DNA from: Acidimicrobiaceae bacterium
GTDB taxonomy: Bacteria; Actinomycetota; Acidimicrobiia; Acidimicrobiales; RAAP-2
Assembly: GCA_003155915.1 (NCBI GenBank)
Contig: PMFA01000011.1
Location: 1-64,000 of the forward strand
Reading direction: 5' to 3'
Length of the DNA stretch: 64,000 nt
Shown here: piece after piece, positions 29,871 to 38,516 of the stretch
Layout: each line of letters begins with the position of its first letter
How positions within the stretch are numbered: the first letter of the stretch is position 1
The notes under the pieces: generated by a model
What the model was told of the DNA's origin: nothing
What the model saw: the letters and a program-made list of their open reading frames with translations, nothing else
The model's database searches: none
Translations under genes and position numbers: made by a program

Positions 29871-30838
29871 GGGGCCACCGAGTTCGAAGGCGTCGAAGTA
29901 AGTCGCGGCTTTATTGCGGCTCTTCGATTCACCGGTGTCAGTCCGAGACGCTGGCGACGTGGCAGTCCCAAGCGTCGACGCTGGCGGCCGCTCAGCCCAC
30001 CCGCGCGAAGGCGGGGATTGATGAACTCGTCGATGCCAAAATTCAAAAGAGCCAGGCTGGTGCCGACCAACGCAATGCAAATGCCCGGCGGCACGAACCA
30101 GTACCACTCTCCGGACAGTGGGGCGTTGTTGGCCTGCGCCCAGAAGAGCATGGTGCCCCAGTTCCACACCGAGGTACTCGTGAGACCGATGTAGGCCAAC
30201 GTGACGTAGGCGCCGATGGAGTAGAGGATGGTGAACAGGAACGACGAGGCCAAAATCGGCAGGAGATTGGGCGCGACCTCGGAGAACATGATCCGAAGCC
30301 GCTTCTCGCCAATGATTCGTGAGGATTCGACGAAGTCTCGGTTGCGCAGCGACATCGTCTGCGCCCGCAGTACCCGGGCACCCCAGGCCCACCCGGTCAA
30401 CGCAATAACGAAACCGATGATGAGGGAGTTCGAACGACTGTTCACCGGCAGATAACTGTCAATCACGATGAGCAGCGGCAGCCCGGGCAACGCGAGAAAG
30501 ACGTTGGACATCAACGAAAGGCCGTCGTCAGCGTAACCTCCGATGTAGCCCGCCGAAACGCCGACGATGATCGACAGCATCGTCGCGACCACTCCCGCCA
30601 CAAGTGCCACGACCATCGTCGCTCGGGCGCCGACGAGGGTCTGGGAAAAGATGTCTTGGCCGAGACTCGTGGTTCCGAACCAGTGGTGCGCGGAAGGCGT
30701 CAAGAGCGGCGCGAACGAGGTGTTGTCGGGGCTGTAGGGCGCGAGATAGGGTCCGAAGATCATCAGCAATACGAAGAATCCGAGGATCACCAATCCGAGG
30801 ACCACTTTGGGCGAACGAGGTAAGCGCAGGGATTTCAT
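29867..30838 (-). CDS. ABC transporter permease (DppC/OppC type)
   Basis: A 323-residue inner membrane protein: an N-terminal helix, the FGTTSLGQDIFSQ entry typical of OppC, about six helices and an EAA loop (ESSRIIGEKRLRIMFSEVAPNL) that docks on the ATPases. The C-terminal tail is basic and unusually long. It overlaps the neighbouring genes at both ends. Confidence 0.93.
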   Translation of the reverse strand: MKSLRLPRSPKVVLGLVILGFFVLLMIFGPYLAPYSPDNTSFAPLLTPSAHHWFGTTSLGQDIFSQTLVGARATMVVALVAGVVATMLSIIVGVSAGYIGGYADDGLSLMSNVFLALPGLPLLIVIDSYLPVNSRSNSLIIGFVIALTGWAWGARVLRAQTMSLRNRDFVESSRIIGEKRLRIMFSEVAPNLLPILASSFLFTILYSIGAYVTLAYIGLTSTSVWNWGTMLFWAQANNAPLSGEWYWFVPPGICIALVGTSLALLNFGIDEFINPRLRAGGLSGRQRRRLGLPRRQRLGLTPVNRRAAIKPRLTSTPSNSVAP

Positions 30839-31815
30839 GGCGCCACTTCAGTTCGCGTTCGGGGATCCAGCCAAAGGTAGACGAGGTCAGCCAAGAGGTT
30901 CGCCGCCAAGACCGCCAACGTGATGCACAAGAAGATCCCCTGAATCAACGGATAGTCCTCGCTCTGGACCGCGTTCAACAACAGGTCTCCGACGCCGGGG
31001 TAATTGAAGACCAGTTCGACCAGCAGCGCGCCGGACACGACGAGGCCGATCGCCAATGAGAGGTTCGCAATACTGGGCAACACCGCATTACGAGCGGCCG
31101 CATAGATTACTTTGCGCTTGGGCAGTCCCATGGCGATCGCCATGAGAACGAAATCCTCAGCCACCATCGTGATCATCATGTTGCGCATGCCGAGCATCCA
31201 ACCGGCGACCGAACTCAGAACGATCGAGATCACCGGTAGTTCGCCGTAGCGCAGCAGACTCGCCACGAACGCCCAATGCCATCCCGGTATGAGGTTCTGA
31301 CTGTACGCACCGAGGACCGGGAACCAGCGGAGGTTGCTCGCAAAAACCAGGAGCATGACGGTCGCCAAGAAGAAGTACGGAACCGCTTGAAAGAACGTCG
31401 CGGTTGGAATCAGCGAGTCGAGCCGCGAGCCACGCGTCCAACCCAGCAACGCACCGCAGACAGTGCCCACCAAGAAGCTGATGATCGTGGAGACACCGAT
31501 AAGACCGATCGTCCACGGCACCGAGGTCTTGAGAGCTGTGCTCACGTTCTCGCCGAGCGTGAGCGAGAACCCGAGGTTGCCGTGGAAGAGTTGTCCGATA
31601 TAGGTGAAATACTGCGAAATCAAGCTCTGGTTCAACCCTCCGCCGAAAGAAAGCCGAATGGCCCTGATCTCTTGCGGCGTGACCTGTCCTTGCAACTTTC
31701 CGATCATCGTTTGAATCGGATTTCCGGGCATGAAGTGCGGCAGTAAGAAGTTGACCGTGATCGCCACACACGCGGTCAATGCGTAGAGCCCGAGTCGACG
31801 ACCGATCAGTCGCAT
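30835..31815 (-). CDS. ABC transporter permease (DppB/OppB type)
   Basis: A 326-residue membrane protein. N-terminal RRLGLYALTACVAITVNFLLPHFMPGNP is the usual OppB start; an EAA-type loop (EDFVLMAIAMGLPKRKVIYAAARNAVLP) couples to the ATPases. It begins two bases after the LacI stop, so regulator and transporter share one transcript. Confidence 0.93.
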   Translation of the reverse strand: MRLIGRRLGLYALTACVAITVNFLLPHFMPGNPIQTMIGKLQGQVTPQEIRAIRLSFGGGLNQSLISQYFTYIGQLFHGNLGFSLTLGENVSTALKTSVPWTIGLIGVSTIISFLVGTVCGALLGWTRGSRLDSLIPTATFFQAVPYFFLATVMLLVFASNLRWFPVLGAYSQNLIPGWHWAFVASLLRYGELPVISIVLSSVAGWMLGMRNMMITMVAEDFVLMAIAMGLPKRKVIYAAARNAVLPSIANLSLAIGLVVSGALLVELVFNYPGVGDLLLNAVQSEDYPLIQGIFLCITLAVLAANLLADLVYLWLDPRTRTEVAP

Positions 31816-31817
31816 AT

Positions 31818-32927
31818 TCAGTTCACCGCCATCGCTGGGGCCGCGATCGTCTTAAACATCTCGGAAGGTGATTCGGACTGCGCAGCGCAACCACAACTTT
31901 CACGGACAACCAGTTCGGTCGGCAACACGACCGTGCGGTCGGCGAGTTCGGAGTTATCGAGTGTGGCGACCAACGCGTCAACCGCGACTTCACCCAAAAG
32001 ACTGCCCGATTGACGAATCGTCGTGAGCGGCGGCTTGAAGTATCGCGTCAAGGTGATGTCGTCAAATCCAGACACCAATACGTCTTCGGGTACACGCAGT
32101 CCGGCAGCGTGCAGTGCGTAGATCACACCGACGGCCGTTTGATCGTTGGCGCAAGCGAACGCCTCCGGCAGGGGTTCGTCTTTTCCGAGCCGTGCCCGCA
32201 TGGCCGCTTCGCCACCGGCCGACGTCCAGTCAGACTTGAGAATGTCGATGTCCGCCAGTGTCGCGCCGCCCTCAGCGATGGTTGCCTTGAACGACAACTC
32301 GCGCGCGACGCTGTCGGGGCTTCCCTCGTGACCCGACACGAATCCGACTCGCTTCACCTGGTGAACCTCAACGAAGTGCTCCGCGAGGCTGCGCATCGCC
32401 TGCTCGTTATCGACGCGCACGGTGATGGCCGATGACGAGTCGCCGGCGCCAGCGAGCAGCACGACGGGGATCCGACGAGAGAGATCAGCGACGTCGTCCT
32501 CGGTCATGACCCGGTCGAGCACGATGAGTCCGTCGACTGTGCCGGTCAGATTGAGCAGCGGGGTCATGCCGGCCGGGTGATTCTCGCCCGCGCCACAGAG
32601 CAACAGCGAGTAGCCGTGCGCCGCCGCTCGCGCCTCGGCGCCTCGAATGACGATGTCGGTATAGAGAAGGCTCGCCTCCTCCACGGCGAGGACGTTGTTG
32701 TCCAGCGCGGTTTGCATGAAGACGAGTCCGAGAATCCAGTGTTTGCCGCTCGAAAGACCCCGCGCCACGGAATTGGGGACGAACTCTAACTCACGCATGG
32801 CGGCCATTACTTTTTCGCGCGTGGCGGGACGAACGGAGGAAACGGAGTTGAGGGCGCGACTGACAGTGGCAATAGAAACGCCCGCCCTCTGGGCGACGTC
32901 GTAAATCGTCGGCTGTGAATCAACCAC
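31818..32927 (-). CDS. LacI family transcriptional regulator
   Basis: A 369-residue repressor. The N-terminal helix-turn-helix and hinge are TIYDVAQRAGVSIATVSRALN and ATREKVMAAMRELEFVPNSVARGL; a periplasmic-binding-like sugar domain follows. It is the first gene of its operon and directly follows a promoter whose -10 touches a LacI-type palindrome, so autorepression relieved by the imported sugar is expected. By context the inducer is probably a beta-glucoside. Confidence 0.93.
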   Translation of the reverse strand: MVDSQPTIYDVAQRAGVSIATVSRALNSVSSVRPATREKVMAAMRELEFVPNSVARGLSSGKHWILGLVFMQTALDNNVLAVEEASLLYTDIVIRGAEARAAAHGYSLLLCGAGENHPAGMTPLLNLTGTVDGLIVLDRVMTEDDVADLSRRIPVVLLAGAGDSSSAITVRVDNEQAMRSLAEHFVEVHQVKRVGFVSGHEGSPDSVARELSFKATIAEGGATLADIDILKSDWTSAGGEAAMRARLGKDEPLPEAFACANDQTAVGVIYALHAAGLRVPEDVLVSGFDDITLTRYFKPPLTTIRQSGSLLGEVAVDALVATLDNSELADRTVVLPTELVVRESCGCAAQSESPSEMFKTIAAPAMAVN

Positions 32928-32973
32928 GTGATTCCCTTCGGTTCCCCCAACATTGACAACTCAGTGTTGCCGC

Positions 32974-33015
32974 TGTAACCGCTTACAAAATACACAGGCG
33001 GCTCCTCTCTGTCAA
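32974..33015 (-). promoter_or_regulatory. Promoter with overlapping LacI operator (O1)
   Basis: On the minus strand, TTGACA (33015-33010) and TATTTT (32992-32987) are spaced 17. TGTAAGCGGTTACA (32987-32974) begins at the last base of the -10. It is a near-perfect 14-bp palindrome with the central CG typical of LacI operators, placed at the transcription start. Confidence 0.8.
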
Positions 33016-33064
33016 GTCAGCAAAACCCTTACAACATAAGGAAAATCTTCCAAATCCTTCGAAA

Positions 33065-33078
33065 AGTAAGCGTTTACA
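33065..33078. promoter_or_regulatory. Second LacI operator (O2)
   Basis: AGTAAGCGTTTACA matches the O1 palindrome pattern (GTAA, central CG, TTAC). It lies about 50 bases upstream of the -35, 91 bases centre to centre from O1, a spacing suitable for repressor looping. Confidence 0.65.
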
Positions 33079-33450
33079 ACGTGTTTACTCGAGCCGTTTT
33101 TTTGACAATTCTTTTTGCGCTTTTCTCGATTTCCCTCGACTGCGCTCGACGAAGTCCCTCCACCTGTCCTTCACGAATCCAACTCGTCAAACCAACATAT
33201 TCCAGCGTTATCAGAAATTTCCGTCGGCCCCCTAGGGACCAAATCCTCCAATTGCACTTCGCGCTGGATTGAAGCGAATCAGAAGCGAAATCGACGTGGT
33301 TCGATAGATTGAGGACATCAATTCAGTGAATTCTCACGTCGCCTCGACCTACGAGGCACCCGTACTTTGGATTGGGTCACTTGATTTCGACTACCTCGTG
33401 ATGAAAGCGTTTCGGATGCGAAATCCCAAGGAAGGTTCGACGTTATCGAG
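33079..33450. other. Intergenic region between the LacI operon and the kinase gene
   Basis: About 370 bases without a supported gene. It is AT-richer than its surroundings and the short ORFs in it have no ribosome binding sites. It should hold the kinase promoter, but I cannot point to a good -35/-10 pair. Confidence 0.4.
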
Positions 33451-34929
33451 ATGAGTACCACCGGCGAGTTATTGGACGGACGGTACCGGTTGGGTACGTT
33501 GCTCGGACGCGGCGGAATGTCTGACGTCTTTCGCGCAGTTGACGAAGTGAACAGCACCGACGTCGCCATCAAGATCGTTCGTTCACCGGACCGCGAATAC
33601 GCACAACGCCTCTCGCAGGAGGCCCAGGCGCTTCGACGGTTCTCACACCCCGGACTGGTGCAGCTCTTCGAGTCCGGGGTCAACGGCGACATGGCCTATC
33701 TCGTGATGGAGTTGGTCGACGGCCCGAGCCTCGATCAGGTGCTGCGACAAGGTCCCCTCACGACCGCAGAGACGGCATCCATTGGATCTTCGCTGGCCGA
33801 CGCGCTCGCCTACGCCCACGCCCAGGGCGTCGTGCACCGCGACGTCAAGCCGGCCAACATTCTCATTGGCGCTGACGGACTCGCTCGACTCACGGACTTC
33901 GGCATCGCTCGACTGGTGGACACCTCAACGCTGACGTTGACCGGCACGATGCTCGGTACCGCCACCTACATGGCGCCCGAACAGTTAGAGAATCACGCCG
34001 TCGGACCGAGTGCCGACGTCTGGTCCCTCGGCATCGTGCTGCTCGAATGTCTCACCGGCGAGCGGGTCTACGCCGGCACACCGAGCGAGGTTCTCGCCCG
34101 ACGAATGGCCGGTCCAGTGACGCTGCCCGATGGACTTCCGGTGCCGTGGAAACTGCTCCTCACCGGGATGCTCGCGCCCGCGCCCGAGGACCGCCTCAGT
34201 GCGCTCGACGTGTCGACGATGCTCGCGACACCGGCCTTCCGCTCCCCCTGGGTTCGATCGACCCCGTCGAGCGACATCACGACAATCGTCGGCGACCCCG
34301 GCAATATACGGGGCGGACAGGACGGCGAAACTTCCATTAGGGCTCCGCGCGCCTCGCCAATGGCGCCAAGAACGGCGCCGAAACAGACGACAAACGTTCG
34401 CAACGCTCGGGTGATTGCCATCCTGGTACTCGTGGTGATACTCGGTGGCATCGGAATCGCGTTCGCCCTGGGATCGAAGAACCCTCCGGTCACGACGACC
34501 ACAGTCGCGCCGACGACGACCGAAGCTCCTTCGACGACCACGACCTTGCCTTCGATTTCGCACTCCCTGACCAAGATGGTGAATGACGTCATCGCCGGAC
34601 AGAGCACGCACGCGATTGGCCCACAGGTCGCTCAGTCCATCTCGAACGGTGCGCAACAGGCGGTCACCGACCTCGCATCGGGCAACGCACAAGCGGCGGC
34701 CAATGACCTCCAAGGAGTCGCCACCTCAATAGCGAACGGCCTCGCCAACGGGTACATCACTCCCGCGTACGCGACAAACCTGCAGGCCGATCTCAAGACC
34801 CTCGCCAACGCGCTCGGTCTCGGAGCGGCGGCCACACCGTCATCCTCGACCACGACCACGACGACCACGACGCTGGCGACTCCCAATGGCAACGGCAACG
34901 GCAATGGTCTGGGAAATGGGCCTCCGTAG
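33451..34929 (+). CDS. Membrane Ser/Thr protein kinase (PknB-like)
   Basis: A 492-residue kinase. The Hanks-type domain covers about 11-265: glycine loop LGRGGMSDVF, K41, HRDVKPAN with catalytic D131, DFG with D149, and the GTATYMAPE activation segment. A disordered Pro/Ala stretch leads to one membrane helix (about 320-341). Outside is a Thr/Pro linker, a helical domain of about 95 residues rich in Ala/Asn/Gln, then a Thr-run and a GNGNGNGLGNG tail. It has no PASTA repeats, so the ectodomain senses something other than muropeptides in the usual way; its ligand is unknown. Confidence 0.92.
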   Translation: MSTTGELLDGRYRLGTLLGRGGMSDVFRAVDEVNSTDVAIKIVRSPDREYAQRLSQEAQALRRFSHPGLVQLFESGVNGDMAYLVMELVDGPSLDQVLRQGPLTTAETASIGSSLADALAYAHAQGVVHRDVKPANILIGADGLARLTDFGIARLVDTSTLTLTGTMLGTATYMAPEQLENHAVGPSADVWSLGIVLLECLTGERVYAGTPSEVLARRMAGPVTLPDGLPVPWKLLLTGMLAPAPEDRLSALDVSTMLATPAFRSPWVRSTPSSDITTIVGDPGNIRGGQDGETSIRAPRASPMAPRTAPKQTTNVRNARVIAILVLVVILGGIGIAFALGSKNPPVTTTTVAPTTTEAPSTTTTLPSISHSLTKMVNDVIAGQSTHAIGPQVAQSISNGAQQAVTDLASGNAQAAANDLQGVATSIANGLANGYITPAYATNLQADLKTLANALGLGAAATPSSSTTTTTTTTLATPNGNGNGNGLGNGPP

Positions 34930-35127
34930 GCTCGAAGAAGGCACGAGGGATCGCTCGGAGTTGCTCCGACGACGTGACACGACCGAACTCGAAGCGGATG
35001 CAACACGAACACGTTGAGGCCCGACTGAACCTCGACGCGCCTTTCACCAAGACCGATTGTCAAGAGTCGATCGATTGTGCGGAGCGCGACCCAGAAATCA
35101 CAATGGCGTTTTGAGTACTGTTCGGGA

Positions 35128-35862
35128 ATGATCGTTTTCCTTCACGGCGTACCCGAGACATCCGCACTGTGGGACGGGGTGCGCGCGGAGTTCGACGAAG
35201 AGACCGTCGCGCTCTCACTCCCCGGATTTGGTTGCGAGCGCCCCGAGGGTTTTGGCGCCACCAAGGACGACTACGCCGACTGGCTCATCACCGAACTCGA
35301 GAAGTTCGACGCTCCCGTCGACCTCGTCGGCCACGACTGGGGAGCGCTACTGACGTACCGAATCGCGACGACGCGCGGGGACCTACTCAGATCCTGGACC
35401 GCCGACATCGCCAACGGTGTCCACCCCAACGTCCAGTGGCACCAATACGCGCGCACCTGGCAGACCCCCGGTGAGGGTGAGGCCTACTTCAAGGCCATCC
35501 ACGAGACGCCCATCGAGACGATGGCCGAGGCCTACGAGGGTTTCCACCTCAGTCACGACGACGCACTCGCCTTGGCCCAATGGTCCGACGACACGATGGC
35601 CACGTGCATCCTCGATCTCTATCGATCGGCGACGCCCAACGTCTTCGCCTCGTGGGGCGCGCAGTTAGCTCCGACGTCGGCGCCGGGACTGATTCTCTTG
35701 GCGGCACTCGATACGTTCGGGAACGAGGCGATGTCCAAGGAAGTTGCCCGGACCCTGGGTGCGCGCGAAGTGACGCTGCCGGGAGTTGGGCATTGGTGGG
35801 CTCTCGAAGCACCGCGCAAAGCGGCCGCCGTAATCGAGGAATTCATTCGCTCGGTTGACTGA
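35128..35862 (+). CDS. Alpha/beta hydrolase (epoxide hydrolase-like)
   Basis: A 244-residue hydrolase starting at MIVFLHGVPET, where the family's first strand and HG oxyanion motif begin. The nucleophile elbow is GHDWGA, with Asp instead of Ser as in epoxide hydrolases and haloalkane dehalogenases; the catalytic His is in GVGHWW. A cap domain occupies roughly 115-185. The substrate cannot be read. The longer reading from 35077 adds residues without family likeness. The 34930-35127 gap holds no other gene. Confidence 0.82.
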   Translation: MIVFLHGVPETSALWDGVRAEFDEETVALSLPGFGCERPEGFGATKDDYADWLITELEKFDAPVDLVGHDWGALLTYRIATTRGDLLRSWTADIANGVHPNVQWHQYARTWQTPGEGEAYFKAIHETPIETMAEAYEGFHLSHDDALALAQWSDDTMATCILDLYRSATPNVFASWGAQLAPTSAPGLILLAALDTFGNEAMSKEVARTLGAREVTLPGVGHWWALEAPRKAAAVIEEFIRSVD

Positions 35863-35884
35863 CGCCGCGGCGATTGCGACGTCG

Positions 35885-36625
35885 CTAGTGAACGCGGCGT
35901 ACGAGTACGAAGGCCACCGACAACGCGATCATCGCGATCGCGAGCGAGCGAAGAGCGCGCTCGGACGGCACGATCAAGAAGTCGCGGTCGATCGGACGAA
36001 CAGTACCGTCAGCGAACCTGATCTCGCCTTCGACGGACGTGACCCGACGACGGATCATACGGACGGGATTGGAAAGATTGCGCTGCGCGGCCGACAGTAG
36101 CGCCGCGGCGAGCGCGAGCACGGCGGCCGACCACGTGATGGTGGAGGTCTGGGCGTACGCCGAAGTGAGCACCGGGAACGCGCCCCAGGACACCGCGAAG
36201 CCGAAATCAGTATGGACCAGTCCGCCAAAGAGCTCCAGGTCGTAGGCCAGTACGAAGAACGCCCCCACGACGATGAAGGCCAGCAGCCCGAAACCGACGC
36301 GAGTGATGCCGATGGCGCCGAGGGCCACGGCCCCGCCGAGTCCCAGCGCGGCGGCACCACTCAACAGCCACGAGGGCATCGCCGTGCCGAGCGGACGACC
36401 GCGTAGTTCATCCAGGGCGTGCGCCGCGACACCGACCGCGAGAAAAAAAGCCAGCAACGTCGCGATGAGCGTCGTCCAGTTGACGCGAGGTGCGATCATC
36501 GCGCCGAGCACGACGTAGGAGAGGTGCCACGCGGTATAGGGCGGGTGGAGGACCGCGCGCACGTCACGCCACGCGCTGCGCTGACCAGTCGCGTAAAACG
36601 CCGGTCCCTCGACGCTCTTAGCCAC
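35885..36625 (-). CDS. UbiA-like polytopic membrane protein
   Basis: About 246 residues with seven or so hydrophobic helices. A cytoplasmic loop AAHALDELRGRPLGT recalls the Asp-rich first motif of UbiA prenyltransferases, and the next gene upstream is a UbiE/MenG-type methyltransferase, so a role in quinone or other prenyl-lipid synthesis is possible. The second Asp-rich motif is not obvious. The open frame extends upstream inside the methyltransferase gene; I place the start at tandem GTGs (36628/36625) after AAGGGGA, giving a short overlap. Confidence 0.6.
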   Translation of the reverse strand: MAKSVEGPAFYATGQRSAWRDVRAVLHPPYTAWHLSYVVLGAMIAPRVNWTTLIATLLAFFLAVGVAAHALDELRGRPLGTAMPSWLLSGAAALGLGGAVALGAIGITRVGFGLLAFIVVGAFFVLAYDLELFGGLVHTDFGFAVSWGAFPVLTSAYAQTSTITWSAAVLALAAALLSAAQRNLSNPVRMIRRRVTSVEGEIRFADGTVRPIDRDFLIVPSERALRSLAIAMIALSVAFVLVRRVH

Positions 36626-37358
36626 CACTCCCCTTGGTGGCCCACATGACGAGGCCGCCCCCGAGCGACATCGGCTTCGCGTGAACATCTTCCATCCCGG
36701 CCGCTTTCCAGTACTCGACAATCGCCGCGAGTGGGTGGAGGGAGTAGTGACCTTCGATGTTGGGACCGAGGAAGCGTCCCACGTCGTACCACTCTCGGCC
36801 ACCGGTGAGGAACCCCCCGATAGGCAAGACCCATCGGGTGAAGCACCACCACAGGGGACGCCAGACGCGAGAGGGCGGGACGTAGAAGTCCATGCCGGCG
36901 AGCACGCCACCGGGCTTGAGGACTCGGGCGAGTTCGGCCACAGTCGCCGCCGGGTCACTGACATATCGAAGGAGGTAGGTGAACGTCACGTCATCGAAGG
37001 TGTCGTCGGCGAAGGGGAGGTCTTCGGCGCGTCCCTGCACGAGGCGCACGCCCGATTCACCGCGACGCATCAACTTCTGTCGAGCGTTTTCGAGCATGTT
37101 GGCGTTGAGGTCGATACCGGTAATTTCGGCGCCGGTAGCCGCGCGCAGCGCCAGGGCAACACCGGCGGTGCCGGTCGCCACGTCGAGTATCGACTCGCCT
37201 GGTGAAGCGTTCACCTTGTCCACCACCGCCGAACGCCAACGTCGGTCCTGACCCATCGACAAGAGATAGCCGAGTCGGTCGTAGCGCAGTGGGAGGCCAT
37301 TGAACAACTTGGTGGCAAATCGATTTGGATCGGGTCCGGTGCCTAGTGACATCATCAT
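36618..37358 (-). CDS. UbiE/MenG-type methyltransferase
   Basis: A 246-residue class I SAM methyltransferase. SAM motif I is ILDVATGTAGVAL, motif II follows with GIDLNANML, and the FATKLFNGLPLRYDRLGYLLSMGQDRRWR N-terminus is typical of demethylmenaquinone/ubiquinone methyltransferases. It probably methylates a menaquinone precursor or a related lipid. Three ATGs in a row (37358, 37355, 37352) leave the exact start open. It is overlapped by the UbiA-like gene. Confidence 0.85.
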   Translation of the reverse strand: MMMSLGTGPDPNRFATKLFNGLPLRYDRLGYLLSMGQDRRWRSAVVDKVNASPGESILDVATGTAGVALALRAATGAEITGIDLNANMLENARQKLMRRGESGVRLVQGRAEDLPFADDTFDDVTFTYLLRYVSDPAATVAELARVLKPGGVLAGMDFYVPPSRVWRPLWWCFTRWVLPIGGFLTGGREWYDVGRFLGPNIEGHYSLHPLAAIVEYWKAAGMEDVHAKPMSLGGGLVMWATKGSGG

Positions 37359-37454
37359 CTTTCGTGTTTCTCGAAGGCTACGCCCTTGGGGATTCGCCCG
37401 TGACGGCGCCGGTCACTTCCAATCGGACGAGCGACAAATGACTCGAGAGTCCGA

Positions 37455-38342
37455 TCAGAGGACGGGCCGTCCCCGAGCGATCCGTCGGTGCGTGTCGTAC
37501 TCAATGATGTTCCACGGGAATTCGCGGATCACCTTCGGTAGGTGGCGGTTGACCACGGCCGCACGAGAAGTGATTCGAACAAAGCGTTGCTGATTCCTCG
37601 AGGTCCAGGCCAGACCGAGCTCCTCGCGAAAGGGCGCCGGGAGAAAACCGACGGTGAGGAATCGGTGACTCGGTCCCAGGAGTCGCGCGAGCGGAGCGGG
37701 CAGGAAGTCCAACGAAGCGAGACCTTGCAAATAGGCGCGAGTGACGTCGTCCATGTGCACGTCGTCTAACGCGCCCGTCCAGTACGCCTCGAAACTCTCA
37801 CGGTCCGTTGGCCAACGCGACTCACTGACTTGGAGCGTCGTGGCGAACGGCGCGCTGCGCTTCAAGAGCGTCGTAAAGCCCTCGTCGTTCACGGGTCCGT
37901 AGAGAAGCGTCACGGTGTCGACGACACCCCGGAACATGCACGCAGCGACCCAGAGCTGGAGTTCGGGATCGAGCGCGTCATAGGCGACGGCGCTCTCGTG
38001 ATCGGATCGAACGAATCGATGTTGCGCATTGATTTCGCGTCGCATCACCGCTCGTTCGTAGTCGGTGCCAAACAGGGCGACCATGATGAACGCGAGCGTC
38101 GTGCGCGTTCGTTTTAGCGGATGGTGGCGAAGTGATCCGCTGTGGACTTTGCTTTCGGCAACTGCGCGTCCGATAGGCAGTCGCGACAGCTGCATGATGA
38201 CGTTGGCACCGGCGGGCGCGAGAGCGAGCCCACTAATGAGCCTGCGTCGACTGTCCGGCGTATTCGACGTGTCCGGAACATCGGCGGGCCCATCGGTCTC
38301 ACTCGTCAATGAATCTCCATCTTCTGAGGTTGGACGGTTCAA
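37455..38342 (-). CDS. MpaB/DUF2236 family oxygenase-like protein
   Basis: A 295-residue protein of the MpaB (DUF2236) family: GTDYERAVMRREINAQHRFV, then ALDPELQLWVAACMFRGVVDT and the TRAYLQGLASLDFLPAPLARLLGP region. Members include latex-clearing and lipid-cleaving haem-containing oxygenases, but most have no known substrate. The start is a TTG at 38342; the first 40 residues are Ser/Asp-rich and unlike the family, so a later TTG (38309) may be used. Confidence 0.78.
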   Translation of the reverse strand: MNRPTSEDGDSLTSETDGPADVPDTSNTPDSRRRLISGLALAPAGANVIMQLSRLPIGRAVAESKVHSGSLRHHPLKRTRTTLAFIMVALFGTDYERAVMRREINAQHRFVRSDHESAVAYDALDPELQLWVAACMFRGVVDTVTLLYGPVNDEGFTTLLKRSAPFATTLQVSESRWPTDRESFEAYWTGALDDVHMDDVTRAYLQGLASLDFLPAPLARLLGPSHRFLTVGFLPAPFREELGLAWTSRNQQRFVRITSRAAVVNRHLPKVIREFPWNIIEYDTHRRIARGRPVL

Positions 38343-38516
38343 TCGTACCGGGCCTCGTCATTTGGTCATCGGTGGGTCACCAGTCGCACCGAGACGTACC
38401 CTTAACCGTCGTCCCGACACCTTCAACGTCACGAATGAGAAGGTCGATTCTTGCGGTACTCTCACCGTAACGAGACCGCAGCGTCTACCGGAGAGAAAGT
38501 CCGAAGCTCGACCTTG

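Noticed and set aside
28671-30392. A 573-codon open frame giving the DppD-type ATPase a 174-residue N-terminal extension
   Set aside because: The extension is an out-of-frame shadow of the permease gene at 29867-30838; the ATG at 29870 overlaps the permease stop, as at every other junction in this operon.
28671-31815. Dedicated peptide transporter
   Set aside because: Sequence family alone suggests peptides, but LacI control and the GH1 gene in the same operon point to an oligosaccharide.
34840-34925. Repeats of ACGACC and AACGGC near the end of the kinase gene
   Set aside because: They encode the Thr-run and Gly-Asn tail of the protein; low-complexity coding sequence, not a CRISPR or mobile repeat.
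35885-36964. A 359-codon frame for the UbiA-like protein
   Set aside because: The first 113 codons lie antisense-free but out of frame inside the methyltransferase gene and have Ser/Arg/Pro-rich shadow composition; the hydrophobic protein begins after the GTGs at 36628/36625.
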